This document shows, one piece after another, positions 1 through 9,363 of a stretch of DNA of 64,000 nucleotides (positions are counted from its first letter, which is position 1; each line of letters opens with the position of its first letter). This DNA comes from Sporosarcina sp. FSL K6-2383 (GTDB taxonomy: Bacteria > Bacillota > Bacilli > Bacillales_A > Planococcaceae): positions 907,501 to 971,500 of the forward strand of contig NZ_CP152017.1 of the NCBI RefSeq assembly GCF_038618305.1. Direction: 5' to 3'. Below the pieces are notes generated by a model. It ran no database searches. It had not been told where the DNA came from and saw only the letters and a list, made by a program, of their open reading frames with translations. Made by a program: the position numbers and the translations under genes.

Positions 1-303
1 CATGACAAGCTATGGGACAACGGTAATTACTTGAAAGAAGGACTTGCTAAGCTTGGCTTTAACATTGGTGCTTCTGAAACGCCGATTACACCATGCATTA
101 TTGGTGAAGAAAAGCTTACACAACAATTTTCAAGTCGTCTTGCAGAAGAAGGCGTCTATGCAAAATCAATTATTTTCCCAACAGTTGCTAAAGGAAAAGG
201 GCGCGTCCGCAATATGCCAATCGCAGCTCACACGAAAGAAATGCTCGATGAAGCACTTGCTGTTTACGAAAAAGTGGGTAAAGAGCTCGGTGTTATTTCA
301 TAA
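1..303 (+). CDS. kbl: Glycine C-acetyltransferase (2-amino-3-ketobutyrate CoA ligase), 3' end
   Basis: The window opens inside this gene; the last 100 codons are present and the reading frame is open from base 1. The enzyme is a PLP-dependent alpha-oxoamine synthase that cleaves 2-amino-3-ketobutyrate with CoA to glycine and acetyl-CoA, the second step of threonine breakdown. The visible part matches the small C-terminal domain of the family, including the segment [12 protein letters not shown] and the [11 protein letters not shown] stretch near the substrate-binding arginine. The next gene is a threonine dehydrogenase-type SDR, which supports the assignment. A hairpin terminator follows the stop. 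Confidence 0.9.
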   Translation, partial: HDKLWDNGNYLKEGLAKLGFNIGASETPITPCIIGEEKLTQQFSSRLAEEGVYAKSIIFPTVAKGKGRVRNMPIAAHTKEMLDEALAVYEKVGKELGVIS

Positions 304-313
304 TGAATTACGA

Positions 314-350
314 ATCCCGGATGGCTAATAGGCTGTCCGGGTTTATTTTT
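314..350 (+). terminator. Intrinsic terminator after kbl
   Basis: Stem CCCGGA (316-321) pairs with TCCGGG (336-341), followed directly by a T-rich run. It separates kbl from the tdh promoter. Confidence 0.7.
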
Positions 351-480
351 TAGTACGGGCTTTGTTAATAAAAAACTGAATGAAGCACATACTCCTATGA
401 ACAGAAAATTTCTGTCGATAAGAGGGGATTTTTATTATAGTTAGTGATTTGTCAGACATTCACTTATATTTTAAAATGCA

Positions 481-509
481 TTGTCTTTTCCCTGAGAACG
501 TTCTATAAT
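481..509 (+). promoter_or_regulatory. SigA-type promoter for tdh
   Basis: TTGTCT at 481-486 and a perfect TATAAT at 504-509 are separated by 17 bp. Transcription would start near 516, giving a leader of about 87 nt before the tdh start codon. Confidence 0.65.
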
Positions 510-602
510 GAATTTGATTGATAGAATCAATGAAATTATAAAATTAACGAAATGGTGTACTCTCCAAAAATACAAACGTTCACAGGCGAGGAGCAATTGA
601 AA

Positions 603-1547
603 ATGAAGAAAATTATCGTAACAGGGGCACTGGGTCAAATCGGTTCAGAATTGATTACAAAGCTTCGTTCAGAATATGGCATGGATAATGTTTTAGCGAC
701 AGATATTCGATGCACGGATGCTATGACGGAGGGGCCATTTGAAGTACTGGATGTAACAGATGCCGCTAAAATGTATACGCTTGCAAAAGATTTTGGTGCT
801 GATACGATGATGCATATGGCGGCACTATTGTCTGCGAAAGCAGAGGAAGAGCCATTATTTGCATGGAATCTTAATATGGGCGGTCTGATGAATGCGCTTG
901 AGGTATCACGTGAACTAGATTTGCAATTTTTCACCCCAAGTTCAATCGGTGCATTTGGTCCCTCGACTCCGAAAATAGATACGCCGCAGGATACACTGCA
1001 ACGTCCAACGACGATGTATGGTGTCAATAAAGTGGCTGGGGAACTATTATGCGATTATTATTTCCATAAGTTTGGACTCGATACACGTGGTGTTCGATTC
1101 CCCGGTCTTATTTCATATGTAGCACAACCAGGCGGTGGTACAACGGATTATGCGGTGGACATTTATTATAAGGCGCTTGAATCAGGGAAGTACACATCAT
1201 ATATTGAGGAAGGTACATATATGGATATGATGTATATGCCTGATGCTTTGCAGGCAATTGTAGGTCTAATGGAGGCGGATTCATCGAAATTAATCCACCG
1301 TAATGCATTTAACGTGACGGCGATGAGTTTTGAGCCTTCACAAATTGCGGCTTCAATACGCAAGCAAATGCCATCATTTGAAATGGCTTACGATGTTGAT
1401 CCGGTGCGCCAAGCTATTGCGAATAGTTGGCCAGATTCAATCGATCCAACGGCGGCTATAACGGAATGGGGATTCAAAGCTGATTACGATTTAGACAAAA
1501 TGACTGTCGATATGCTTTCGAAGCTGAAAGTAAAATTGAATAGCTAA
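603..1547 (+). CDS. tdh: NAD-dependent L-threonine 3-dehydrogenase, short-chain epimerase-like type
   Basis: A 314-residue extended SDR protein. The N-terminal Rossmann motif TGALGQIG binds NAD and YGVNK is the catalytic YxxxK. Members of this UDP-glucose epimerase-like group oxidise threonine to 2-amino-3-ketobutyrate, the substrate of Kbl encoded just upstream, so the pair makes a complete threonine-to-glycine route. The ATG at 603 is preferred over an upstream in-frame ATG at 552 because it lies 9 nt after AGGAG and begins directly with the Rossmann strand MKKIIVTGA. It has its own promoter although it follows kbl. Function is inferred from fold plus neighbour; a sugar epimerase is the alternative. 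Confidence 0.85.
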   Translation: MKKIIVTGALGQIGSELITKLRSEYGMDNVLATDIRCTDAMTEGPFEVLDVTDAAKMYTLAKDFGADTMMHMAALLSAKAEEEPLFAWNLNMGGLMNALEVSRELDLQFFTPSSIGAFGPSTPKIDTPQDTLQRPTTMYGVNKVAGELLCDYYFHKFGLDTRGVRFPGLISYVAQPGGGTTDYAVDIYYKALESGKYTSYIEEGTYMDMMYMPDALQAIVGLMEADSSKLIHRNAFNVTAMSFEPSQIAASIRKQMPSFEMAYDVDPVRQAIANSWPDSIDPTAAITEWGFKADYDLDKMTVDMLSKLKVKLNS

Positions 1548-1552
1548 CACGA

Positions 1553-1587
1553 AAAAGACTTCGCAACGAATCGCGAAGTCTTTTATA
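1553..1587. terminator. Bidirectional terminator between tdh and the YjiH gene
   Basis: A 12-bp stem (AAAAGACTTCGC, 1553-1564, with GCGAAGTCTTTT, 1573-1584) has A/T tracts on both sides and lies between two convergent genes. Confidence 0.8.
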
Positions 1588-1605
1588 TTTCATCGAAACA
1601 TTTCA

Positions 1606-2958
1606 TCAAAACAGTAAATGGGCAATCCCTGCAATGATAGGCAGTGAAATCAGTGTACGCAATAGGAAGATAACGACCAAATCTAGGAAGTTAACCGGAA
1701 TTTTTGATCCGAGTAAGAGCCCACCAACTTCAGCCATGAAAATCAATTGTGTCACGGATACTGTTGCAACGACGAACAATGTCAATTCAGATGTGATAAG
1801 ACCCTCTGCCAAAATAACAGGTAGGAACATGTCCGTGAATCCGACAACCATAAGTTGCGCAGCGTCTGCCGCTTGTGGGATGCCGAGGACGGATAGAATG
1901 GGTTCAAACGGTTTTCCTAAAATTGTGAAGATGCTTGTGTACTCCGCAAGAATAAGTGCAACTGTACCGAAAGCCATGACAATGGGAATAACGCCAATCC
2001 ACATATCAAGGACATTTTTAAAACCTTCAGTGAACGTTTTGAAAAAAGAACGGTTTGCATCCGCTTTCTTCAATGCATTTTCTAGGCCATGAGAAAGAGC
2101 GTTATACCCTTCAGGTAATTTTTCCTCATCTCCAGTAAACGGCCTACCATCAATATACTCCTCTTTTTTTCCAACTAACGGATAAATACGAGGCATAATG
2201 AAAGCGAGCACGAGACCTGCAAAAACGACTGTTGCATAGAAAGGTAGGAAGTAATTCCCGAGTCCGACATATTCAATGATGATGATGGAAAATGTAATGG
2301 ATACGACCGAAAATGTCGTTCCAACGATTGCGGCCTCTTTTTTTGTATAATAGCCTTCTTCATACTGTTTACTTGTTAGCAATACACCGATTGTTCCGTC
2401 CCCAATCCATGATGTCAGCGCATCAATCGATGAACGACCGGGCAATTTAAATAATGGACGCATGACTTTTACCATCATTGTTCCAAAAAATTCAAGCAAC
2501 CCGAAATTCAAGAGTAGTGGTAAAAGTAATCCGGCAAATAAGAAAACTGTGTATAGAAATGAGACCAATCCACCTGGTGAAAGAAGAAGCCCCCCTGTGT
2601 TTTCATTCCAAATTGCTTCAGGTCCAATTTTGAATGTTACCATGACTGCAAATGTAGCCCCGATAATACGAGTAACTACCCAGAATGGTGTTACTTTGAA
2701 TAAACTTGTCATAAATGACGGTTTGGCATGCTCTGTCCTAACAAATAAAAACAATGTAGAGCCAAGTGCGGCGATAACGATAATGATCATGGCCGCCATA
2801 GGCATTGCGGGTTCAAGTTCTTTCGCCAAAATGTTTGCGAACATGGCAACTGGAACTTTCCACTCGCCCCCCAATTTTATCGGAATCATAAATAGAACAA
2901 TCCCGAGGATAGATGGAATTAAAAAATAAAACCATGAAGCTAAAGAAAACTTTTTCAT
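1606..2958 (-). CDS. YjiH family membrane protein with nucleoside-recognition (Gate) domain
   Basis: A roughly 450-residue polytopic membrane protein with at least ten hydrophobic segments. It resembles the YjiH family, which carries the Gate domain also found in SpmA/SpmB and nucleoside transporters (for example the segment around TSWIGDGTIGVLL). The substrate is unknown. The start chosen is the ATG at 2958 (MKKFSLASW), spaced correctly after a GGGGGA ribosome site; an ATG two codons upstream sits too close to that site and the longest frame adds an unlikely hydrophilic leader. It is transcribed alone on the minus strand, convergent with tdh. Confidence 0.75.
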   Translation of the reverse strand: MKKFSLASWFYFLIPSILGIVLFMIPIKLGGEWKVPVAMFANILAKELEPAMPMAAMIIIVIAALGSTLFLFVRTEHAKPSFMTSLFKVTPFWVVTRIIGATFAVMVTFKIGPEAIWNENTGGLLLSPGGLVSFLYTVFLFAGLLLPLLLNFGLLEFFGTMMVKVMRPLFKLPGRSSIDALTSWIGDGTIGVLLTSKQYEEGYYTKKEAAIVGTTFSVVSITFSIIIIEYVGLGNYFLPFYATVVFAGLVLAFIMPRIYPLVGKKEEYIDGRPFTGDEEKLPEGYNALSHGLENALKKADANRSFFKTFTEGFKNVLDMWIGVIPIVMAFGTVALILAEYTSIFTILGKPFEPILSVLGIPQAADAAQLMVVGFTDMFLPVILAEGLITSELTLFVVATVSVTQLIFMAEVGGLLLGSKIPVNFLDLVVIFLLRTLISLPIIAGIAHLLF

Positions 2959-3042
2959 ATGCATCCCCCAATGTATAACAAGTCGGTTTGTATAAAGTGA
3001 ATATTTATACATAATAACCTGTTTATTTTCCTTTGTAAATAG

Positions 3043-3071
3043 AGTATATCCTATTTCTATTTTTCGGTCTA
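3043..3071 (-). promoter_or_regulatory. Candidate promoter for the YjiH gene
   Basis: On the minus strand TAGACC and TATACT are 17 bp apart. An inverted repeat GTATAAA/TTTATAC lies between this promoter and the start codon and could be an operator. The rest of 3072-3450 is A+T rich with no clear gene apart from a possible tiny ORF at 3367-3432 (see findings). Confidence 0.4.
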
Positions 3072-3454
3072 TTCCTTATTATGAAAAAAGTTTCAAAAAT
3101 GGAGAATCTAGTCTTAGGTACATGAAGAAACAAGTGAAAATCATCTTTCACAAAATTTATTTTTAAAAAGTTGAGCCGAAAAGTTTATGGATGAATAGTG
3201 AAATACTAGCATTAGTACGATGAGTTAATAGAATTATTAGTAATGAAAACGCTTTAAAATAGTGGGTTTTCATTAGTTATTGTCCGGGGTCTATTCGTTG
3301 GAAATAACTTATTAGCGTTTTAAAATTCTGTGGATTGTATATATGCAGAAAAGTTATATGTGGGGGATGAATATGTATACGTTAAATGTACTATTAATTC
3401 ATAAAATATACACTTTCGTTATGAAAAAGTAATATAGGGAATCGGGTTTGTTGA

Positions 3455-3502
3455 TAAATAAAAGAAGTTCAGATGGACAAAATCCTACTGAACTTCTTTA
3501 AT
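3455..3502 (-). terminator. Terminator after bshB2
   Basis: AAAGAAGTTCAG (3461-3472) pairs with CTGAACTTCTTT (3488-3499). Read on the minus strand it is followed by TTTTATTT, just past the bshB2 stop codon. Confidence 0.75.
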
Positions 3503-3530
3503 AAGATATATATTTCTAAATGGGTGGCTG

Positions 3531-4214
3531 TTACTCAAAATCCTTTTGCCAATTGTACGTATAGAAACGCTCAGTATTGAGCCATTTTAATGCATCGGGG
3601 TCTTGTGCTGCTAATTTCTTTTCCATTTCCTTCATCATCCAAACCGTTTGCGATGCATGGGCATTCAGCGTAGCAATCTTTTTATCGGAAACTGCTGACA
3701 CATCGTGAATGACATCAGGTTCGCCAAGGATTTCAACTGTATTGTTTGCAAAAGCGATTGTATAGAGGTTCGGACGTTCGTTTTCAGCAATTCGTCTCAC
3801 CGCTCGAACCACAGCGCGTGCAGATGCATCATGGTCGGGATGGACGGACAAGCCGGGATAGAACGAAATGATGAGTGAAGGATTCGTCTCCTCGATTAAA
3901 TTAGTCATGAGTTGAATCATTTTTTCATCATCTTCAAATTCAATCGTCTTGTCGCGCAAGCCCATCATGCGCAAATCATCGAATCCCATTGCCTCACAGG
4001 CTTTTTGAAGTTCGCCCTTACGAATTTGTGGTAACGTTTCACGGTTAGCGAATGGCGGATTACCGAAATTACGGCCCATTTCACCCAGTGTTAAACATGC
4101 ATAGGTGACGGGCACGCCCATCTCTCGATACGATGCGATTGTACCCGATACGCCGAATGCTTCATCGTCTGGATGGGGGAATACAACAAGTACGTGACGT
4201 TCTTTTTTTATCAT
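3531..4214 (-). CDS. bshB2: Bacillithiol biosynthesis N-acetylglucosaminyl-malate deacetylase BshB2
   Basis: A PIG-L/LmbE family zinc deacetylase of 227 residues. The metal-binding motif PHPDDE is near the N-terminus and a second metal-site motif HPDHD is in the middle. BshB enzymes remove the acetyl group from GlcNAc-malate, the second step in making bacillithiol, the low-molecular-weight thiol of Bacillales. The ATG at 4214 is used because AGGAGG lies 8 nt upstream; the frame also begins with a TTG one codon earlier. It follows yojF with a 13-bp gap, the same pair as in B. subtilis, so the two are likely co-transcribed. Confidence 0.9.
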   Translation of the reverse strand: MIKKERHVLVVFPHPDDEAFGVSGTIASYREMGVPVTYACLTLGEMGRNFGNPPFANRETLPQIRKGELQKACEAMGFDDLRMMGLRDKTIEFEDDEKMIQLMTNLIEETNPSLIISFYPGLSVHPDHDASARAVVRAVRRIAENERPNLYTIAFANNTVEILGEPDVIHDVSAVSDKKIATLNAHASQTVWMMKEMEKKLAAQDPDALKWLNTERFYTYNWQKDFE

Positions 4215-4227
4215 CAAAAAGGCCTCC

Positions 4228-4578
4228 TTAATATGTGAACGGCGTCTCGCTTATTTCAAGCGCGACCGCAAGCTTTCCTTCCGGATCAAGGCCTGCCATT
4301 AATAGTCGCCCATGTTCGTCAAGTTTATAATGTGTGATTCCTTGTGCATAAATCCAACCGGATGGCAATTTTAAGCCAATGCGATGTGGTGAATCGCCGG
4401 CTACCTTGCCCAATTCGAACTTCACAATGACATTACGAATAAATGCACCCACATTAAAAAATCCTTCATTGAAATGAGAGGCATAGGAGCCGTTTGTTGT
4501 TTCAAGATGGATGTAGACATCTTTATTGGCGAAGGAAGTAATGAGTTCCTGTAAATGATCTGCTTTTACTAATTCCAT
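4228..4578 (-). CDS. yojF: YojF family protein (DUF1806)
   Basis: A 116-residue soluble protein matching the small YojF family that almost always precedes bshB2. Its biochemical role is not established; the conserved pairing suggests a part in bacillithiol metabolism. A strong AGGAGG lies 7 nt before the ATG. It is the first gene of a two-gene minus-strand operon. Confidence 0.8.
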   Translation of the reverse strand: MELVKADHLQELITSFANKDVYIHLETTNGSYASHFNEGFFNVGAFIRNVIVKFELGKVAGDSPHRIGLKLPSGWIYAQGITHYKLDEHGRLLMAGLDPEGKLAVALEISETPFTY

Positions 4579-4639
4579 GAGTAATCCTCCTTAACACTGT
4601 AACTGTGCTTCTTTATTAGTATATAGAAAAGAAGTATTG

Positions 4640-4752
4640 AATGCGATTGACGCGGCTTGGAGATGGAGTAACAACGGTTATCTGGGGGCAAGGAAATCGG
4701 TGGAGTGTACAGCGAAATCGAGTAACTGTCCAACGAAGCTGAAAAGCCGTCA
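4640..4752. repeat. Degenerate copies of the 19/21-bp repeat family
   Basis: Between yojF and pdxK the segment carries three or four diverged units with the core ACAACG, ACAGCG, CCAACG and TCAACA at roughly 20-21 bp spacing, similar to the array at 12215-12544. No gene is visible here. Confidence 0.35.
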
Positions 4753-4754
4753 AC

Positions 4755-4797
4755 AAAAAAACGCCAAGAGGATATTGCAAAATCTCTTGGCGTTCCC
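4755..4797 (-). terminator. Terminator after pdxK
   Basis: AACGCCAAGAG pairs with CTCTTGGCGTT across a short loop; on the minus strand a T-rich run follows, just past the pdxK stop. Confidence 0.75.
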
Positions 4798-4805
4798 CTA
4801 TTGTA

Positions 4806-5642
4806 TTACACTTCAGTCGTCGTAATTTCTGGTGCACCCACACGGTTTTTCGCGCCGTGCATGACAGGTCCGACGTATTCGTTTAGTTTCCACCCGTTGG
4901 CAATTGCGGCGGAGACGAACTTTTTCGCTTCTAACACGGCCTCTTTTACTGCTAAACCATTTGCGAGATTTGCTGTGATGGCTGCCGCAAACGTACAGCC
5001 AGCTCCGTGATTGTAATGTGTCTCTGTTTTCACTGCTTCAAGAAGTGTAAATGTTGATCCATCATAGAAAAGATCGACAGCTTTAGCATGAACAAGCTGT
5101 TTGCCTCCTTTGATGACAACGTTACGGGCACCGAGTGAATGGATTTTTGTAGCGACTGTTTTCATATCCTCAATTGTTTTAGGTGTTTTTGTTCCGGCAA
5201 GCTGTCCTGCTTCAAACAAGTTAGGTGTGACGATTTCTGCTTTAGGCAGAAGGAATTTGACCATTGCGTCAACTGTGCCAGGGTTTAGTACTTCGTCTTC
5301 CCCTTTGCAAACCATAACGGGGTCAATGACAACGTGATCGAGGCCGGATTCGGCAATAGCGTTGCCCGCAATTTCAATGATTTCTTCTGTGCTAAGCATG
5401 CCTGTTTTAATAGCATCGACGCCTGTCGAAAGGGCTGTTTTAATTTGCGCCTTCAAAACATCGACTGGCAAAGAATAAACACCATGAGACCAATTATTGT
5501 CTGGGTCCATCGTGACGACGACAGTAACAGCTGTCATGCCATATGTTCCATGCTCTTGGAATGTTTTTAAATCGGCTTGAATACCAGCGCCGCCTGATGT
5601 ATCGGATCCTGCGATTGTTAAAGTTTTTTTCAACGTCATCAT
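4806..5642 (-). CDS. pdxK: Pyridoxine/pyridoxal/pyridoxamine kinase, ThiD-like type
   Basis: A 278-residue ribokinase-fold kinase of the PdxK/ThiD group. It phosphorylates B6 vitamers or the pyrimidine HMP with ATP. The N-terminal AGSDTSGGAGIQADLKTF and the C-terminal anion-hole motif HNHGAGCTFAAAI, with the catalytic Cys of the Bacillus PdxK type, are both present. The position next to ung and the ywd genes matches B. subtilis pdxK. The start ATG at 5642 follows AAAGGAG by 8-9 nt. A role in thiamine synthesis cannot be excluded from sequence alone. Confidence 0.85.
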   Translation of the reverse strand: MMTLKKTLTIAGSDTSGGAGIQADLKTFQEHGTYGMTAVTVVVTMDPDNNWSHGVYSLPVDVLKAQIKTALSTGVDAIKTGMLSTEEIIEIAGNAIAESGLDHVVIDPVMVCKGEDEVLNPGTVDAMVKFLLPKAEIVTPNLFEAGQLAGTKTPKTIEDMKTVATKIHSLGARNVVIKGGKQLVHAKAVDLFYDGSTFTLLEAVKTETHYNHGAGCTFAAAITANLANGLAVKEAVLEAKKFVSAAIANGWKLNEYVGPVMHGAKNRVGAPEITTTEV

Positions 5643-5703
5643 GTGAACGTCTCCTTTTGTTTGGAATGAACTATGAATGTCATCTTATCAAATAAATCCG
5701 AAA

Positions 5704-5970
5704 TTACAAAGAAGGAATGTCCCCAGCAGTCATCATTTTAATAATGGAATATGTCAGGAGTGCTGTGATTAGGAAAACGATTGTGGCAATTATGAAATGG
5801 CCATTCATCATAAGTCCGATGGTTAATGCAAAAAGAACGATTATTCCACATCCGAAAAGAAGCAGAAAAATGATGAGTCCTATATTTTTAGAACGTTCAG
5901 ATATAGAATCGCCCTGTTTTGCGGCAGCAGTTATTTTTTTTATTTTTTCACGTAGTTGTATATCAGCCAT
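5704..5970 (-). CDS. Small two-TM membrane protein of unknown function
   Basis: An 88-residue protein with a basic, polar N-terminus (about residues 1-29) and two hydrophobic helices (about 30-53 and 57-78) joined by a short NG-containing turn. I do not recognise a named family. The internal ATG at 5970 is chosen because GAGGAGGG sits 6-7 nt upstream, while the ATG two codons earlier overlaps that site. It is divergent from the DUF4230 gene and may share its upstream region. Confidence 0.6.
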   Translation of the reverse strand: MADIQLREKIKKITAAAKQGDSISERSKNIGLIIFLLLFGCGIIVLFALTIGLMMNGHFIIATIVFLITALLTYSIIKMMTAGDIPSL

Positions 5971-6082
5971 GTACATCCCTCCTCAAACAATCGTACCATG
6001 TCTTTCTAGTTGTTTGCACTGCAACTTTCCTATAGTCTAAACGTATAAGATATTGTCGGAAAAAGAGGAAAAGAGGGATGAT

Positions 6083-6850
6083 ATGAAAAAAGGGCAAAAA
6101 ACGGATGATAAAGAGCAGCTGTTGAAAGAATTACAAGCTGCTAAAAAGGAATCGGCAGTGACAGTAGATGAAGTGAATGGCCGTCAATTTGGCTTTTGGC
6201 GTGTTGGAAAACTATTCTTTTCAGTATGGAAAAAATCATTTTTAGTCATAGCTTTACTGATTATACTGCTCGTTGTCTCCTTACCGATTATTACATTTTT
6301 TATTCTCAAACAAGGGAGCACCTATACAGAGCAGAAGGGTGTGTTTTTGGAGCAAATCCAAGAATTGAATGAGCTAGCCACAGCTGAGGCTTATACGAAA
6401 GTCATCATTGAACGACAAGATAATACATTGTTTGGACAGAGTATCGGACTTAATTTGCCAGGCACGAAACGCCAGCTGTTAGTTGTTATTCCCGGATCCG
6501 TAAAGGCGGGTGTCAATATGTCTAATTTGACAGAAAAAGATGTCGTCATTGACGAGGAGAATAAAACGGCTAAGTTGACATTGCCGCCTGCAACCTTTTT
6601 AGGAGGAGCAGAAATTTATTTTGATAAAGTGGAAGTGTACTCTTACGAAGGGCTTTTCCGTGATAAGGCGAATATCGAAGAGGCATACGAGCTTGCAGCG
6701 GAGGCGAAGGAATTGATATTGGAAGAAACGGCAGGACAAGGTGTGTTGACGATGGCGCAACAAAATGCCGAGAAGACGCTACGGGAAATGTTTTCGTTCG
6801 CAGGGTATGATGTGACAATTGAATTTAAGGAAGAGATTGATAATGAATAA
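6083..6850 (+). CDS. DUF4230 domain protein, single-pass membrane
   Basis: About 255 residues: a charged cytoplasmic N-terminus, one transmembrane helix ([20 protein letters not shown]) and an extracytoplasmic DUF4230 domain beginning near [13 protein letters not shown] and containing the [12 protein letters not shown] stretch. Function unknown. The ATG at 6083 is preferred over a TTG at 6053 since GAGGG lies 5 nt upstream. It overlaps ung by 8 bp, so the two are probably translated together. Confidence 0.75.
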   Translation: MKKGQKTDDKEQLLKELQAAKKESAVTVDEVNGRQFGFWRVGKLFFSVWKKSFLVIALLIILLVVSLPIITFFILKQGSTYTEQKGVFLEQIQELNELATAEAYTKVIIERQDNTLFGQSIGLNLPGTKRQLLVVIPGSVKAGVNMSNLTEKDVVIDEENKTAKLTLPPATFLGGAEIYFDKVEVYSYEGLFRDKANIEEAYELAAEAKELILEETAGQGVLTMAQQNAEKTLREMFSFAGYDVTIEFKEEIDNE

Positions 6851-7529
6851 AGAGATTTACGGGAATGATTGGGATGCAGTTTTGAAAGAGGAATTTGCCA
6901 AACCTTATTATCTGAAGCTACGTGAATTTCTCAAAAAAGAATATGCAGAGCAAACGATTTATCCACAAATGGATGATTTATGGACGGCATTTCAATGTAC
7001 GCCTTTCAATGAAGTAAAGGTCGTCATTTTAGGACAAGATCCGTATCATGGCCCAAACCAAGCGCATGGTTTGAGCTTTTCTGTACAACCGGGCGTGAAG
7101 ATTCCACCGAGTTTGCGCAATATGTTTAAAGAGCTATCATCAGATATTGGTTGTGTGATTCCGGAAAGCGGAACGTTAACTGGATGGGCGCGGCAAGGTG
7201 TCCTCATGCTAAATACGGTATTGACTGTGCGGCAAGGCGAAGCCCATTCGCATCGTAAACAGGGGTGGGAGGCATTCACGGATGAAGTGATTCGGAAGTT
7301 GTCAGAGCGTGATCAGCCGATTGTGTTCATATTATGGGGGCGACCTGCACAGGAGAAGAAAAAGCTGATTGATGTAACACGTCATGTGGTAATTGAATCG
7401 GTTCATCCAAGTCCGCTTAGTGCAAGCCGCGGATTTTTAGGTAGTCGGCCGTACTCGGCAACAAATGAAATTTTAGAGTCGTGGGGTGAAGGGGCGATTG
7501 ATTGGAGTAAGACAGGCGGGGTGCTTTAA
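6843..7529 (+). CDS. ung: Uracil-DNA glycosylase, family 1
   Basis: Removes uracil from DNA as the first step of base excision repair. The 228-residue protein has the catalytic water-activating motif GQDPYHG and the minor-groove loop HPSPLSA, both diagnostic of family 1. The start at 6843 ([10 protein letters not shown]) lies after AAGGAAG inside the end of the DUF4230 gene; a TTG 24 nt upstream in frame is less likely. Gene neighbours ywdI and ywdK are those found in B. subtilis. Confidence 0.97.
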   Translation: MNKEIYGNDWDAVLKEEFAKPYYLKLREFLKKEYAEQTIYPQMDDLWTAFQCTPFNEVKVVILGQDPYHGPNQAHGLSFSVQPGVKIPPSLRNMFKELSSDIGCVIPESGTLTGWARQGVLMLNTVLTVRQGEAHSHRKQGWEAFTDEVIRKLSERDQPIVFILWGRPAQEKKKLIDVTRHVVIESVHPSPLSASRGFLGSRPYSATNEILESWGEGAIDWSKTGGVL

Positions 7530-7576
7530 ATCGTACGCTTCACATGATAAAGTGAACATGAATAGAGGTGACCGGA

Positions 7577-7753
7577 ATGGCTGTGAATTGTTTTCAATGC
7601 CAGCATTTTTTTGTGACATGGGATCAGCGAAATCCGCGTGGCTGTAAAGCATACGAGTTCAAAACACGGGAATTGCCATCGGTCGTTGTGAAGCGGTCAT
7701 CTGGCATGGAGTGTTTGAAATTTACACAGAAGAAAGGGGATATGAAACGGTGA
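7577..7753 (+). CDS. Small cysteine-containing protein, possible zinc-binding
   Basis: A 58-residue protein with CFQC near the N-terminus and further cysteines in GCKAYEF and MECLKF, a spacing that fits a small zinc-ribbon-like fold (inference). It lies between ung and ywdI. The ATG at 7577 follows AGAGGTGACC. Its stop overlaps the GTG start of ywdI (GTGA), indicating translational coupling. Confidence 0.65.
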   Translation: MAVNCFQCQHFFVTWDQRNPRGCKAYEFKTRELPSVVVKRSSGMECLKFTQKKGDMKR

Positions 7754-8016
7754 TTTCATATGACCGCATCATCTCAGAAATGGAACGTCAATTGAGTGTC
7801 GCAAAGCGCACGAATGATGAGCGTGCGATGCGTGAAGCCTTGGCGGCTGTAAGGTCATTGTGTGAAGTGGCGCTTAACGGGGATAGTAGTGTTAGGCAAG
7901 AAGAGAAAATTGCCCCTAAAATGCTGATAGCACCTGATGTGCAGTCTATATCTTCATTAGAAGGAAAGCCGCTTGAGGAAGAAGATGCAAATGGCGGCTC
8001 GTTATTTGATTTTTGA
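7750..8016 (+). CDS. ywdI: YwdI family protein (DUF5327)
   Basis: An 88-residue, mostly helical, acidic protein starting [15 protein letters not shown], resembling B. subtilis YwdI, whose function is unknown. The start is taken as GTG at 7750 because it forms a GTGA overlap with the preceding gene and aligns with the family N-terminus; an in-frame TTG at 7711 would add 13 residues. Confidence 0.7.
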   Translation: MISYDRIISEMERQLSVAKRTNDERAMREALAAVRSLCEVALNGDSSVRQEEKIAPKMLIAPDVQSISSLEGKPLEEEDANGGSLFDF

Positions 8017-8042
8017 TTCATAACAAGAAAGTAGGAAAAACA

Positions 8043-8423
8043 ATGCCATTTTTCATTATCGCAGGTGCTATCAACGCGGCAATTGCTGTCGCATTTGGTG
8101 CATTTGGTGCACACGCACTAAAAGAAAAGCTCTCTGCACATTATTTAGCTGTTTGGGAAACAGCTGTTCAGTATCAAATGTTCCATGCGATTGGACTGCT
8201 TGCTGTCGGAATCCTTATGAGCTCATCACTGTTTGGTGCATCCACACAGTTAACGTGGGCGGGCTACTTGTTGCTTGCTGGGATTATCATTTTCTCGGGT
8301 AGCTTGTACGTATTAAGTCTATCGGGAATCGGTATACTCGGTGCCATCACACCAATTGGCGGCGTTGCATTCATCGCAGGCTGGATTATGTTGATTATTG
8401 CGGCTGTTAAATATACGGCTTAA
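8043..8423 (+). CDS. ywdK: YwdK, DUF423 small integral membrane protein
   Basis: 126 residues with four predicted helices. The family signature [12 protein letters not shown] follows the first helix and is typical of DUF423 proteins. Function is unknown. The ATG at 8043 is preceded by TAGGA; an upstream TTG at 8013 in frame is not needed by the family. It ends the ung-ywdK run and is followed by a bidirectional terminator. Confidence 0.8.
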   Translation: MPFFIIAGAINAAIAVAFGAFGAHALKEKLSAHYLAVWETAVQYQMFHAIGLLAVGILMSSSLFGASTQLTWAGYLLLAGIIIFSGSLYVLSLSGIGILGAITPIGGVAFIAGWIMLIIAAVKYTA

Positions 8424-8428
8424 ATACA

Positions 8429-8473
8429 AAAAATCTTCCGTGCGCCAAACTTGGCTAACGGAAGATTTTTTAT
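8429..8473. terminator. Bidirectional terminator between ywdK and gerQ
   Basis: AAAATCTTCCGT and ACGGAAGATTTT form a long stem flanked by A and T runs between convergent genes. Confidence 0.85.
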
Positions 8474-8851
8474 TTAAGTTTGAGGAAAGTAGTTTATTTT
8501 ACCCGTAAACTCTGCGTAATCAAAATAAATCATAGGGAATAGGAATTCATGGCCGGTTGCTGTTTCGTTTAGGATGACGTGGTCGCGACCGGCAGCTACG
8601 ACGGTTCCAACAATGCGTTTTGTGTTCACGCCAGATTCTAGTGCATGTTCAAATGAAAAATTAAAGACACCAGGCTGACCGATATTTAACCGTAAAATGT
8701 TTTCGATGTATGACTGCTCGCGCGCGGGTGGCCCTGGGAGTGGCCCGACAGACATGCCGGGACTAGGGGGTCTTCCGCCGTTCGGAATTGTGACTGGTGG
8801 CGGAGTGATATGTTGATTTTGATAGGTAGGGTTCCAATAATATTGGACCAT
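8474..8851 (-). CDS. gerQ: Spore coat protein GerQ
   Basis: A 125-residue protein with a Pro/Gly-rich N-terminus and the conserved C-terminal GerQ domain (YIENILRLNIGQPGVF, then the FEHALESGVNTKRIVGTV region). In B. subtilis GerQ is a transglutaminase substrate in the coat and is needed for CwlJ localisation and calcium-dipicolinate germination. It is encoded directly after cwlJ here, in keeping with that partnership. ATG at 8851 follows AAAGGATG. Confidence 0.93.
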   Translation of the reverse strand: MVQYYWNPTYQNQHITPPPVTIPNGGRPPSPGMSVGPLPGPPAREQSYIENILRLNIGQPGVFNFSFEHALESGVNTKRIVGTVVAAGRDHVILNETATGHEFLFPMIYFDYAEFTGKINYFPQT

Positions 8852-8885
8852 TTCTTCATCCTTTCAGATTGTAATTTAGGTAGCG

Positions 8886-9305
8886 TTAGACAGTAGGGCA
8901 GTCCGATACTGTTGGTGAAAAGAAACAATGTGACTTAAATCTACCGGTATTCCATTGACCATACCATTGTGCGGGGCAATCGCCGGTTGGCATGAAAAAC
9001 CATAAAGATCGCTCGCCAGGGGTGAAGCGTTCCCCGTTAATAACCCGCCTCGCAAGTTTTCTATCCATCTCTCGTGCCCGTTGATAAAAATAACTTTTTG
9101 TCGTCGCTTCAAAACCGCCGGGACGCTGGAATACCATCTCTTCCAAATTACGAATGTCTCTAAAATCTAGACAATCTGCAAGTACGCGATTTACACCAAC
9201 ATTACCGACCAAAAGCATTCCTAATTGACCATCACCCTCCGCTTCTGCCCGCATGAGCCGTGCAAGCATATCTAATTGGGCCTCGTTATATTTTACCACC
9301 GCCAC
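8886..9305 (-). CDS. cwlJ: Spore cortex-lytic cell wall hydrolase CwlJ
   Basis: A 139-residue SleB/CwlJ family enzyme that degrades the spore cortex during germination. The catalytic-Glu region LARLMRAEAEGDGQLGM is near the N-terminus, and there is no signal peptide, as in known CwlJ. The start is a GTG at 9305, 7 nt after AGGGGG. It is followed by gerQ after 34 bp, forming the classic two-gene operon. Confidence 0.93.
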   Translation of the reverse strand: MAVVKYNEAQLDMLARLMRAEAEGDGQLGMLLVGNVGVNRVLADCLDFRDIRNLEEMVFQRPGGFEATTKSYFYQRAREMDRKLARRVINGERFTPGERSLWFFMPTGDCPAQWYGQWNTGRFKSHCFFSPTVSDCPTV

Positions 9306-9363
9306 GGAACAACCCCCTTGGGGGAATCATATGCAATGGATGCGGCATTCATGACCGCTGACA

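Noticed and set aside
3242..3256. Possible cre site TGAAAACGCTTTAA
   Set aside because: A mismatch at a conserved position and almost 300 bp from the nearest start codon, with no promoter nearby.
4616..4843. Overlapping ORFs on both strands between yojF and pdxK
   Set aside because: No ribosome site or recognisable domain; the region is repeat-like and ends in a terminator.
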